Notes: generated by a model from the sequence alone, not told the origin. Shown: positions 1 to 5,900, numbered from the stretch's first letter. The stretch: 10,434 nucleotides of DNA from PWQG01 sp051747985 (GCA_051747985.1 JBNJGU010000099.1:1-10434), one strand, 5' to 3'. A program made the numbers and translations.

Positions 1-144
1 CATTTGTTGTATTACACCATAGAAGCTATCATACGCCGTCCGGTTCCGGAGCGGGTGCAGGCCATGGGGATGCAATTCGGACTGGTCGTCATCACGGGCA
101 TCATGGTGTTGGCCATTTACAATGACCTTAACAGGCTATTCTAG
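1..144 (+). CDS. rseP: RseP site-2 zinc metalloprotease, C-terminal 47 residues (5' truncated by window edge)
   Basis: The first base starts a codon in a frame that stays open to a TAG at 142-144. The fragment begins HLLYYTIEAI and ends in NDLNRLF. This matches the RseP tail, where the His directly follows the LDGG motif of the last catalytic segment (that motif lies just outside the window). Known features visible are the PVPERVQ stretch and a final hydrophobic segment (about residues 26-40 of the fragment) that would be the last transmembrane helix. RseP is an inner-membrane intramembrane protease that cuts the anti-sigma factor RseA after DegS and so releases sigma-E. The catalytic HExxH is not in view, so identity rests on the tail similarity, recalled from E. 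coli, and on the standard rseP-bamA neighbourhood. The gap to the bamA start is 65 bp. Confidence 0.88.
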   Translation, partial: HLLYYTIEAIIRRPVPERVQAMGMQFGLVVITGIMVLAIYNDLNRLF

Positions 145-177
145 CCCGGCTACACGAAATTTTCATGCAGCGCAGTT

Positions 178-196
178 CCCCGCCAGACGGGCGGGG
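178..196 (+). promoter_or_regulatory. GC-rich stem-loop in the bamA leader
   Basis: CCCCGCC at 178-184 pairs perfectly with GGCGGGG at 190-196 around a 5-nt loop, giving a 7-bp all-GC stem. It ends 4 nt before the AGGA ribosome binding site of bamA. Only CTTC follows, so it lacks the T-tract of an intrinsic terminator. It may be a translation-modulating or mRNA-stabilising structure, or a weak attenuator between rseP and bamA. Its function is inferred from position only. Confidence 0.45.
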
Positions 197-200
197 CTTC

Positions 201-204
201 AGGA
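201..204 (+). promoter_or_regulatory. Ribosome binding site deciding the bamA start
   Basis: AGGA sits 5 nt before the ATG at 210. An in-frame ATG also exists at 165, but it has no purine-rich site and would put 15 polar residues in front of the signal peptide. The site therefore supports 210 as the start. Confidence 0.7.
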
Positions 205-209
205 ATTAC

Positions 210-2891
210 ATGACCAGAATTCTAGTCACGACCTGCCTGCTGCTATGCCTGGCATCGGCAGTACAGGCACAGAGCAGTTTCACCATTTCAGACATTCGCA
301 TTGACGGCCTGCAGCGGGTTTCGCCCGGCGTGGTCTTCAATCTGCTGCCGGTAGGCATCGGGGATGAGGTGTCTTCCGGTGTCGCGGCACAGATCATCCG
401 CTCGGTGACGGAGTCTCAGTACTTCGAGGAGGTCGAGGTGGCACGCGAGGGTGATGTGTTGATCATCTCGGTGCAGGAGAGACCTTCTGTCAGTGAGATC
501 AACATATCCGGCAACAGCGTGCTGCAGTCCGAAGACATCCGTGAAAACATGGCTTCGGCCGAAATCGTCGAGGGTGGCATATTCACCCGTGCCACCATGG
601 AGGCGATCCGGCAGGGCATTCAGGAGGTCTACTCGTCGCGGGGGCGTTACGGCACGACCGTGGAGATTGATGTCACCGAGCAGCCGAGAAATCGTGTCGC
701 CATCGACCTGCAGATCAATGAAGGCAGTGAAAGCCGGATCAGTGACATCAACGTGATCGGCAATGAGGCTTTCGAGGAGGAAGAGCTGCTGGATCTGTTC
801 GAACTCGGATTGAAGCCCTGGTACAACCCCTTCAGTGGGCGTGACCGGTACTCGAGAGAACAGCTTACCGGTGACCTGGAGCGCCTCGAGTCGCACTACC
901 TGGATAATGGCTACGTCCAGTTCAGTGTGGATTCCACGCCGATCTCCATCACTCCGGATAATGAAGAGATCTACATCACCGTCAACCTGTCGGAAGGGGA
1001 GCCCTACACGGTCAATGAAGTCGACCTGGTGGGAGATCTGGTCAATGCCGAATCCCTGCTGCGGGCCTACATGCTGGTGGGATCCGGGCAGACGTTTTCC
1101 CAGGCTCTCGTGACAGCCAGTGAAGAGTACATGACCCAGATTCTCGGTAACCTGGGGTATGCCTTTGCCGAGGTCGAGGGTGTGCCCGAAATCAATGAGG
1201 AAGACGAGACGGTCGATGTGATTTTCTATGTGGAGCCGGGCAGTCGCACTTACGTCAATCGAGTCAACTTCCGTGGCAATGTTTCCACGGCGGACGATGT
1301 GCTGCGCCGCGAAATGCGACAACTGGAGAGCGCGCCGGCATCCAGCCAGCAGATCGAGCTGTCCCGGGTCCGCCTGGAGCGGTTGGGATACTTCAGCACC
1401 GTGGAAGTGGACACGGTGGAGGTGCCCGGCACCACCGACCAGGTGGATGTGAATTTCGATGTTGAGGAGCAGAACTTTGGCAGTGTCTCGTTCAGTCTGG
1501 GATCGGGCGGGGGCGGCAACTGGTTCGTGTCCACCAATCTGGAGGCGCAGAACTTCCTGGGCACCGGTCGACAGGTCAATATCGGCGTGAATCGTAGTTA
1601 CTTCCAGAGCAGCGTCCAGTTCTCCTTCGTCGATCCCTATTACACGCCGGACGGGGTCAGTCGTGGCTTCAGTGTCTACTGGCAGAAGCAGGATTCTCCC
1701 TTCAATATCGCCAGCTTTTCCACGGAGTCATTCGGAGGCAGTCTGAACTTCAGCTACCCGATCAACGAGGTACAGCAGATCGGCTTTAACATGGGTTACG
1801 CTCACACAGAGTTGAGTTCCGGCGGGTTCAGTGTGCAGGAGATCGAGTCCAGCCCTTCCTTTGACCGCTACCCGGGGATCGATGAGTATATTGTGGAACC
1901 GGGTAATACCAATCCGTTCGAGGGCCCCATCCGGGAACCGGTCACGGCTCCGGTCAATGAGTTGCCTGAAGACCTGCTGGGACAGGGTGGGGAACCGGGT
2001 TTCATCGATCGGTACGGCAGCGAATTCGACAATGTCACGCTGACCACCAACTGGACGCGCAGTACCCTGAACCGCGGCCAGTTCCCCACCCGTGGCAGCT
2101 ACCAGCAGCTGTCACTGGAAGCGACGGTACCCGGCAGTGACCTGGAGTATTTCAAGACGAATTACTTCGCCCAGTACTACCAGCCCATCTATGGTGATGA
2201 CTGGGTGTTTCACCTGCGCGGCAACCTCGGCTACGGTGATGGCTACGGGGAAACGGATGACATGCCGTTCTTCGAGAACTTTTTCGCTGGCGGTCTTGCG
2301 ACCGGCATGGTGCGCGGGTTCGACGAGAACACCCTGGGCCCACGCAGCACCAATCCGAGAGAATATGTCGTGGACAACACCGAATTCGCCCGGGACGAGA
2401 ATGGAGAGATCATCCTGAGCGAATCCGGGGAACCCGCCGGGTTCGCCCGTGGCGCCCAGGCATTCCAGACCGTGCCGGTCATCGGCCCGGATGGAGAGCC
2501 GGTGTACGATGAAGACGGGAATCAGGTGGTCGAACTGGCTGTCAACAGTGTCAACCTGAACCGGCGTACCGATGCCTTTGGTGGCAACCTCATGACGACG
2601 GGTAGCATGGAGCTGCTTTTCCCGCTGCCGTTCGTCGAAGATCGCAGTCGGGTACGATCGTCGTTCTTTGTGGATGTCGGTTCTGTATTTTCCACCAACT
2701 GTTCCGCGCGACAGACCACTCTGGGCAATTGCAGCGACTTCGATGCCGGAGAGCTGCGATATTCGGCCGGCGTCAGTGTCAGTTACCTGTCTCCGTTCGG
2801 CCCACTGACTTTCTATCTTGCCAAGCCGTTCAGCACGGATGAGCGGGATGATACCAAGACCTTTGACTTCACTGTCGGGGCCGGCTTCTGA
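210..2891 (+). CDS. bamA: Outer membrane protein assembly factor BamA (Omp85), 893 aa
   Basis: BamA is the central subunit of the BAM complex, which folds and inserts beta-barrel proteins into the outer membrane. A signal peptide (about residues 1-20, cut after AVQA) is followed by five periplasmic POTRA domains (about 24-425) and a 16-strand Omp85 barrel. Barrel hallmarks are LNRGQFPTRG, the VRGF motif of loop 6 at residues 701-704, and a C-terminal beta-signal ending in Phe. At 893 aa it is longer than E. coli BamA (810). The extra length is mostly in two extracellular loops: L4 (about residues 537-605, Pro/Glu/Gly-rich) and L6 (86 residues between VRGF and the GGN at 791-793, against about 43 in E. 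coli). The only two cysteines of the mature protein are C831 and C841 in L7. The start at 210 is chosen over 165 because of the Shine-Dalgarno and signal peptide. Skp, its chaperone partner, follows. Confidence 0.97.
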   Translation: MTRILVTTCLLLCLASAVQAQSSFTISDIRIDGLQRVSPGVVFNLLPVGIGDEVSSGVAAQIIRSVTESQYFEEVEVAREGDVLIISVQERPSVSEINISGNSVLQSEDIRENMASAEIVEGGIFTRATMEAIRQGIQEVYSSRGRYGTTVEIDVTEQPRNRVAIDLQINEGSESRISDINVIGNEAFEEEELLDLFELGLKPWYNPFSGRDRYSREQLTGDLERLESHYLDNGYVQFSVDSTPISITPDNEEIYITVNLSEGEPYTVNEVDLVGDLVNAESLLRAYMLVGSGQTFSQALVTASEEYMTQILGNLGYAFAEVEGVPEINEEDETVDVIFYVEPGSRTYVNRVNFRGNVSTADDVLRREMRQLESAPASSQQIELSRVRLERLGYFSTVEVDTVEVPGTTDQVDVNFDVEEQNFGSVSFSLGSGGGGNWFVSTNLEAQNFLGTGRQVNIGVNRSYFQSSVQFSFVDPYYTPDGVSRGFSVYWQKQDSPFNIASFSTESFGGSLNFSYPINEVQQIGFNMGYAHTELSSGGFSVQEIESSPSFDRYPGIDEYIVEPGNTNPFEGPIREPVTAPVNELPEDLLGQGGEPGFIDRYGSEFDNVTLTTNWTRSTLNRGQFPTRGSYQQLSLEATVPGSDLEYFKTNYFAQYYQPIYGDDWVFHLRGNLGYGDGYGETDDMPFFENFFAGGLATGMVRGFDENTLGPRSTNPREYVVDNTEFARDENGEIILSESGEPAGFARGAQAFQTVPVIGPDGEPVYDEDGNQVVELAVNSVNLNRRTDAFGGNLMTTGSMELLFPLPFVEDRSRVRSSFFVDVGSVFSTNCSARQTTLGNCSDFDAGELRYSAGVSVSYLSPFGPLTFYLAKPFSTDERDDTKTFDFTVGAGF

Positions 2892-2898
2892 TGCCGGC
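2880..2898 (+). other. Stem-loop spanning the bamA stop codon
   Basis: GCCGGC at 2880-2885 and GCCGGC at 2893-2898 are self-complementary and can form a 6-bp stem. The 7-nt loop contains the TGA stop (2889-2891). No T-tract follows, so it does not look like an intrinsic terminator. It could protect the bamA 3' end or be chance in GC-rich DNA. Confidence 0.3.
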
Positions 2899-2932
2899 AA
2901 TCCGCGATGTTACAGAAAGTTCCATCGGGATA

Positions 2933-2961
2933 CTGAGACCGGCTACGGTCGATGGTAGAAT
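2933..2961 (+). promoter_or_regulatory. Candidate sigma-70 extended -10 promoter for skp and downstream genes
   Basis: A -35-like CTGAGA (2933-2938, 4 of 6 to TTGACA) is followed after exactly 17 bp by TAGAAT (2956-2961, 5 of 6 to TATAAT). TG lies one base before the -10 (2953-2954), which is the extended -10 motif. Transcription would start near 2967-2969, leaving a leader of about 50 nt before skp. It lies in the longest intergenic gap of the window. No sigma-E consensus was found here. This is prediction by motif only. Confidence 0.45.
2937..2950. promoter_or_regulatory. Inverted repeat inside the candidate skp promoter
   Basis: GACCG (2937-2941) and CGGTC (2946-2950) form a perfect inverted repeat around GCTA. 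It overlaps the end of the -35 element and most of the spacer, a usual place for a repressor operator. The arms are short, and no second copy was noticed in the window. Confidence 0.25.
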
Positions 2962-2971
2962 GACTGACTCA

Positions 2972-2987
2972 GGGGCGACAACGCCCC
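2972..2987 (+). promoter_or_regulatory. Stem-loop at the predicted 5' end of the skp mRNA
   Basis: GGGGCG (2972-2977) pairs with CGCCCC (2982-2987) around an ACAA tetraloop. If the promoter at 2933-2961 is real, this hairpin starts within about 5 nt of the transcript's 5' end. Hairpins there can shield mRNA from decay, as in the ompA leader. No T-tract follows, which argues against a terminator for bamA. Confidence 0.4.
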
Positions 2988-3006
2988 GCTCGTTCACGTA
3001 AGAGGC

Positions 3007-3010
3007 GGAG
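3007..3010 (+). promoter_or_regulatory. Ribosome binding site of skp
   Basis: GGAG ends 6 nt before the GTG at 3017. The alternative in-frame ATG codons at 3023, 3026 and 3029 would be 12 to 18 nt away, so the spacing favours the GTG start. Confidence 0.5.
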
Positions 3011-3016
3011 TAGACC

Positions 3017-3535
3017 GTGATCATGATGATGAAGAAAATCGCAATCCTTGCAGTACTATTGACATTTTCACAGGGGCTTCTTGCCCAGCAAAACCACAAG
3101 ATCGGTGTTGTGAACCTCGAGCAGGCCCTTTTCAACACCGAGGCGGCCCGGCAACTGGAAGCCGACACCAGAGAGGAGTTTACCGAGGACGAGCAGCGTC
3201 TGGAGCAGCTCAATGCCGAGCTGCAGGAAATCGTGGAGCGCGCCCAGCGTGACGAGTCGATCCTCAGCGATTCCGAGTTGCGGCGCCTGAATAATGATGC
3301 CCAGGACAAGCAGGTGCAGCTCCGGGTCGTCGCTGAACGCCTTCAGGAGGCCTGGGATGAACGCCAGCAACAGTTCGTCAATGGTATGCGGCAGGCATTG
3401 GGCCAGGCCATCGAGGAAGTGGTGCAGGAAGGCGATTACGACCTGGTGCTGAATGCGGAACAGGTAGCCTATTTCAACAATGCGTATGACATCACCGCCG
3501 AGGTGACGGCCAGACTGAACCAGCTGACGCAGTAA
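3017..3535 (+). CDS. skp: Periplasmic chaperone Skp (OmpH), 172 aa
   Basis: Skp is a trimeric jellyfish-shaped chaperone that holds unfolded outer-membrane proteins in the periplasm and delivers them to BamA, encoded just upstream. The N-terminus has Lys-Lys and a hydrophobic core, with probable signal cleavage near GLLA (residue 23). The mature part starts KIGVVNLEQALF, the conserved first strand. A long Glu/Gln/Arg-rich coiled-coil region follows (about 40-130), forming the tentacles. The family's C-terminal strand is seen in YDLVLNAEQVAYFNNAYDIT. Length is close to the family norm. Unlike the basic E. coli Skp, this one is strongly acidic: I count about 31 Asp/Glu against 14 Lys/Arg in the mature part. 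The start may be GTG 3017 or one of three ATG codons (3023-3031); all leave the signal peptide intact. A candidate promoter lies upstream, and lpxD begins 16 nt downstream. Confidence 0.93.
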   Translation: MIMMMKKIAILAVLLTFSQGLLAQQNHKIGVVNLEQALFNTEAARQLEADTREEFTEDEQRLEQLNAELQEIVERAQRDESILSDSELRRLNNDAQDKQVQLRVVAERLQEAWDERQQQFVNGMRQALGQAIEEVVQEGDYDLVLNAEQVAYFNNAYDITAEVTARLNQLTQ

Positions 3536-3551
3536 CGCCAGTACAGAGCCT

Positions 3552-4622
3552 GTGAATACAGCAGACAGCGGTTATACACTGGCGGAACTGGCCCGGTTGC
3601 TGGATGCCGAGTTGCGGGGTGATCCGGACCTGCTCGTGACCGGCCTCGCCACGCTGAAGGGGGCCGGGGACGGGCAGTTGTCATTTCTGGGCAATCACCG
3701 ATATATTCAGCAGCTGAAGACCTGCCGCGCGTCCGCTGTCATCATCGATGCCAGGCATGCCGGCGAAGCGCCCTGCGCCTGTCTGGTGGTTGACAATCCC
3801 TATCTGACTTATGCCAGGGCATCGCAGCTTTTCGCTCGTGGGCCTGATGTCACGGCAGCAGATGCGCCCGCCATCCACCCGACTGCCATCCTTTCCGGGC
3901 AGGTCGAATTCGCTGACGACGTTGAGATAGGACCGAATTGCGTGATCGGGCCCGATGTGCGGCTCGAACAGGGCGTGCGGATAGGAGCTGGTTGCACCAT
4001 CGGTGCGGGTTGTCATCTCGGTGCCGGTACTCGTCTGTATCCGGCGGTAACGCTATACCATGACGTGCACATCGGGCAGCGCGGCATTGTGCACGGCGGG
4101 GCGGTGATCGGTGCTGATGGCTTTGGTTTCGCGTTCGATGGAAGAAAATCAGTAAAGATAGCGCAACTTGGAGGCGTCCGGATCGGCGACGATGCGGAAG
4201 TGGGCGCAGGCACCACCATCGACCGGGGAGCACTGGAAGACACAGTGATCGGTAATGGTGTGAAGATCGACAATCAGGTACAGATTGCGCACAACTGCCG
4301 GGTGGGTGATGGTTCGGTGATCTGCGGGTGCAGTGCCCTGGCGGGCAGCACGGAATTGGGACAGTATTGTGTGATTGGTGGTGGTGTCGGCATCATCGGA
4401 CACCTGAAGATAGCAGATCGGGTGACGGTCAGTGCGATGTCGTTCGTCAGCCGGTCCATCACCGCACCGGGAGTATACTCCTCGGGAACGCTGTTACAGG
4501 AAACCCGGGAATGGAAGAAGAATTCGCTGCGGCTGCAGCACCTGGACTCATTGAGCAAACGGGTGAAAGAACTGGAACACCAGCTGGCGCAACTCGCCGG
4601 CGACGACAGTGATCCGCAATGA
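3552..4622 (+). CDS. lpxD: UDP-3-O-(3-hydroxyacyl)glucosamine N-acyltransferase LpxD, 356 aa
   Basis: LpxD is cytoplasmic and catalyses the third step of lipid A synthesis, moving a 3-hydroxyacyl chain from ACP to the 2-amino group of UDP-3-O-acyl-glucosamine. The N-terminal uridine-binding domain (about 1-110) carries F45 and Y51 at the positions of E. coli F41 and Y47. A left-handed beta-helix of hexapeptide repeats (about 115-310) follows, with many IGxG-type turns. The catalytic His is H247 in QIAHN, equivalent to E. coli H239. The C-terminus has a charged helix (SLSKRVKELEHQL). Two methionines of the E. coli region M288-M292 are replaced: M290 by F298 and M292 by S300. The GTG start has only a weak Shine-Dalgarno (AGAG), and skp ends 16 nt upstream, so translational coupling is likely. 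Confidence 0.96.
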   Translation: MNTADSGYTLAELARLLDAELRGDPDLLVTGLATLKGAGDGQLSFLGNHRYIQQLKTCRASAVIIDARHAGEAPCACLVVDNPYLTYARASQLFARGPDVTAADAPAIHPTAILSGQVEFADDVEIGPNCVIGPDVRLEQGVRIGAGCTIGAGCHLGAGTRLYPAVTLYHDVHIGQRGIVHGGAVIGADGFGFAFDGRKSVKIAQLGGVRIGDDAEVGAGTTIDRGALEDTVIGNGVKIDNQVQIAHNCRVGDGSVICGCSALAGSTELGQYCVIGGGVGIIGHLKIADRVTVSAMSFVSRSITAPGVYSSGTLLQETREWKKNSLRLQHLDSLSKRVKELEHQLAQLAGDDSDPQ

Positions 4623-4633
4623 TAGACAACAAA

Positions 4634-4654
4634 CGGGCGACGGGCCGTCGCCTG
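4634..4654 (+). other. Stem-loop between lpxD and fabZ
   Basis: GGCGAC (4636-4641) pairs with GTCGCC (4647-4652) around GGGCC. The stem can be extended outward by a G-T and a C-G pair (4634-4654). It lies in the 54-bp gap, 11 nt before the fabZ AGGA site, and no T-tract follows. It may set relative expression of lpxD and fabZ by affecting mRNA decay, or may be chance. Confidence 0.3.
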
Positions 4655-4676
4655 AATCCGTGATCAGGACAAGAAT

Positions 4677-5123
4677 ATGATGTATATCGAGGAAATAAAG
4701 GAGTATCTGCCGCAGCGTTACCCGTTTCTTCTGGTGGACCGGGTGGAAGAGATTGACCTGGGCAAGTCGATCGTTGCCTACAAGAACGTGACGGTCAATG
4801 AAGATTTTTTCCAGGGGCACTTCCCGGAGAAACCGATCATGCCCGGCGTTCTGATCATCGAGGCATTGGCCCAGGCCGCCGGTGTGCTGGGATTCAAGAG
4901 CCAGGAAAAGAAGCCCAAGGACGGCTATCTTTACTATTTTGTCGGAGCCGATGACGTTCGCCTGAAGCGCCCGGTGGTGCCCGGGGATCAACTGCGCCTG
5001 GAGGCAACCATCGTGACCGGCAAGCGCGGCATCTACAAGTTTGCCTGCCGGGCTTCGGTCGACGGTGTTCTGGTGGGTAGCGCGACCATCATGTGTGCCG
5101 AGAGGAAGAGTGAAAGTGATTGA
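4677..5123 (+). CDS. fabZ: 3-hydroxyacyl-[ACP] dehydratase FabZ, 148 aa
   Basis: FabZ removes water from 3-hydroxyacyl-ACP in the elongation cycle of type II fatty acid synthesis. It competes with LpxA and LpxD for the same 3-hydroxyacyl-ACP, which explains its constant place among lpx genes. The single hot-dog fold is recognisable by YLPQRYPFLLVDR (residues 10-22) and the catalytic His H48 in FFQGHFPEKPIMPG. The catalytic Glu is E62 in LIIEALAQA; these match E. coli H54 and E68 with a constant offset of 6. RPVVPGDQL and the final TIMCAE strand are also conserved. An AGGA at 4666-4669 lies 7 nt before the ATG at 4677; a second ATG follows immediately. Length is typical. The last 8 bp overlap lpxA. 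Confidence 0.97.
   Translation: MMYIEEIKEYLPQRYPFLLVDRVEEIDLGKSIVAYKNVTVNEDFFQGHFPEKPIMPGVLIIEALAQAAGVLGFKSQEKKPKDGYLYYFVGADDVRLKRPVVPGDQLRLEATIVTGKRGIYKFACRASVDGVLVGSATIMCAERKSESD
5103..5108 (+). promoter_or_regulatory. Ribosome binding site deciding the lpxA start, inside fabZ
   Basis: AGGAAG lies 7 nt before the GTG at 5116. Another in-frame GTG at 5110 would be only 1 nt away, too close, and still earlier starts would add residues with no counterpart in LpxA. The site therefore points to 5116. Confidence 0.6.
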
Positions 5124-5886
5124 TTCGCGTGCCATCATCGATCCCACTGCCCGGGTGGCGGACGATGCTTCCGTCGGTCCCTGGAGTGTCATCGGGCCGA
5201 ATGTGGAGATCGGTTCCGGAACCGAGATCGGCTCACATGTGGTCATCAAGGCCAATACCCGTCTGGGTGCAAACAACCGGGTCTATCAGTTTGCGTCCAT
5301 CGGGGAAGATCCGGCCGACAAGAAGTTCGAGGGTGAGAACACCTGGCTCGAGATCGGTGATGACAACATCATCCGGGAAGGGTGCACGCTCCATCGCGGG
5401 ACCGGTGCGGGAGGTGGTCACACCCGTATCGGCAGCAACAACCTGTTCATGGCCTATGTCCATGTAGCGCATGACTGCGTGGTGGGGGATCACACGGTGT
5501 TTGCCAACAATGCCGGCATTTCCGGTCATGTGCAGGTGGATGACTGGGTGATTCTGGGTGGATTCGCCGGGGTCAACCAGTTCCTGAAAGTCGGGGCGCA
5601 CGCCATGATCGGCGGCATGACACATGTGACCAACGACATACCGGCGTATGTGATCGCCAATGGCAATCCGGCCTGCGTCAGGAGTGTCAATACGGTGGGT
5701 CTGGAGCGTCGTGGCTTTTCCGGCGACGACATCCGCGCAATCCGCTCAGCGTACAAGCTGGTGTATCGCAGGGGGCTGACAGTGGAAGAAGCCTTGCGTG
5801 AACTGGAAGCGCTGGCCGATGATGCGGCCTCTCTCAGGCTCTTCATCGAATCCATACGTCGGTCCACTCGCGGCATCCAGCGCTGA
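5116..5886 (+). CDS. lpxA: Acyl-[ACP]-UDP-N-acetylglucosamine O-acyltransferase LpxA, 256 aa
   Basis: LpxA performs the first, reversible step of lipid A synthesis, transferring a 3-hydroxyacyl chain from ACP to the 3-OH of UDP-GlcNAc. The protein begins VIDSRAIIDPTARV, parallel to the MID start of E. coli LpxA (262 aa). A hexapeptide-repeat beta-helix (about 1-185) precedes an alpha-helical C-terminal domain ending in RSTRGIQR. The catalytic base is H119 in HVAHDC (E. coli H125), with H116 beside it. The chain-length ruler position G173 of E. coli is Gly here too (G167), which predicts a longer hydroxyacyl chain such as C14 rather than C10. E. coli H160, known to affect activity, is Asn here (N154). 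The GTG start overlaps the fabZ stop by 8 bp, so translational coupling is likely. lpxB follows after 22 nt. Confidence 0.96.
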   Translation: MIDSRAIIDPTARVADDASVGPWSVIGPNVEIGSGTEIGSHVVIKANTRLGANNRVYQFASIGEDPADKKFEGENTWLEIGDDNIIREGCTLHRGTGAGGGHTRIGSNNLFMAYVHVAHDCVVGDHTVFANNAGISGHVQVDDWVILGGFAGVNQFLKVGAHAMIGGMTHVTNDIPAYVIANGNPACVRSVNTVGLERRGFSGDDIRAIRSAYKLVYRRGLTVEEALRELEALADDAASLRLFIESIRRSTRGIQR

Positions 5887-5896
5887 GGCGCGTGGC

Positions 5897-5900
5897 GGAG
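5897..5900 (+). promoter_or_regulatory. Ribosome binding site of lpxB
   Basis: GGAG lies 8 nt before the ATG at 5909. The frame is open upstream into lpxA, but this site and the family's usual N-terminus (a few residues before LVAGExSGD) fix the start at 5909. Confidence 0.6.

Noticed and set aside
116..142. Possible promoter TTTACA ... TATTCT at the rseP end for bamA
   Set aside because: The spacer is only 15 bp and the -10 matches 4 of 6. A sigma-E type promoter was also sought here and not found.
165..209. Upstream in-frame ATG for bamA, adding 15 residues
   Set aside because: It has no Shine-Dalgarno, it would place polar residues before the signal peptide, and its translation would cross the leader hairpin. 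ATG 210 has AGGA at good spacing.
288..1322. Long open frame (344 codons) on the minus strand opposite bamA
   Set aside because: It lies fully antisense to a clear BamA frame, has no recognisable motif, and such frames are common in GC-rich coding DNA. The minus frame at 2112-2900 is rejected for the same reason.
2892..3016. Rho-independent terminator after bamA
   Set aside because: Three hairpins are possible in and near this gap, but none is followed by a T-tract, so I annotate them only as structures.
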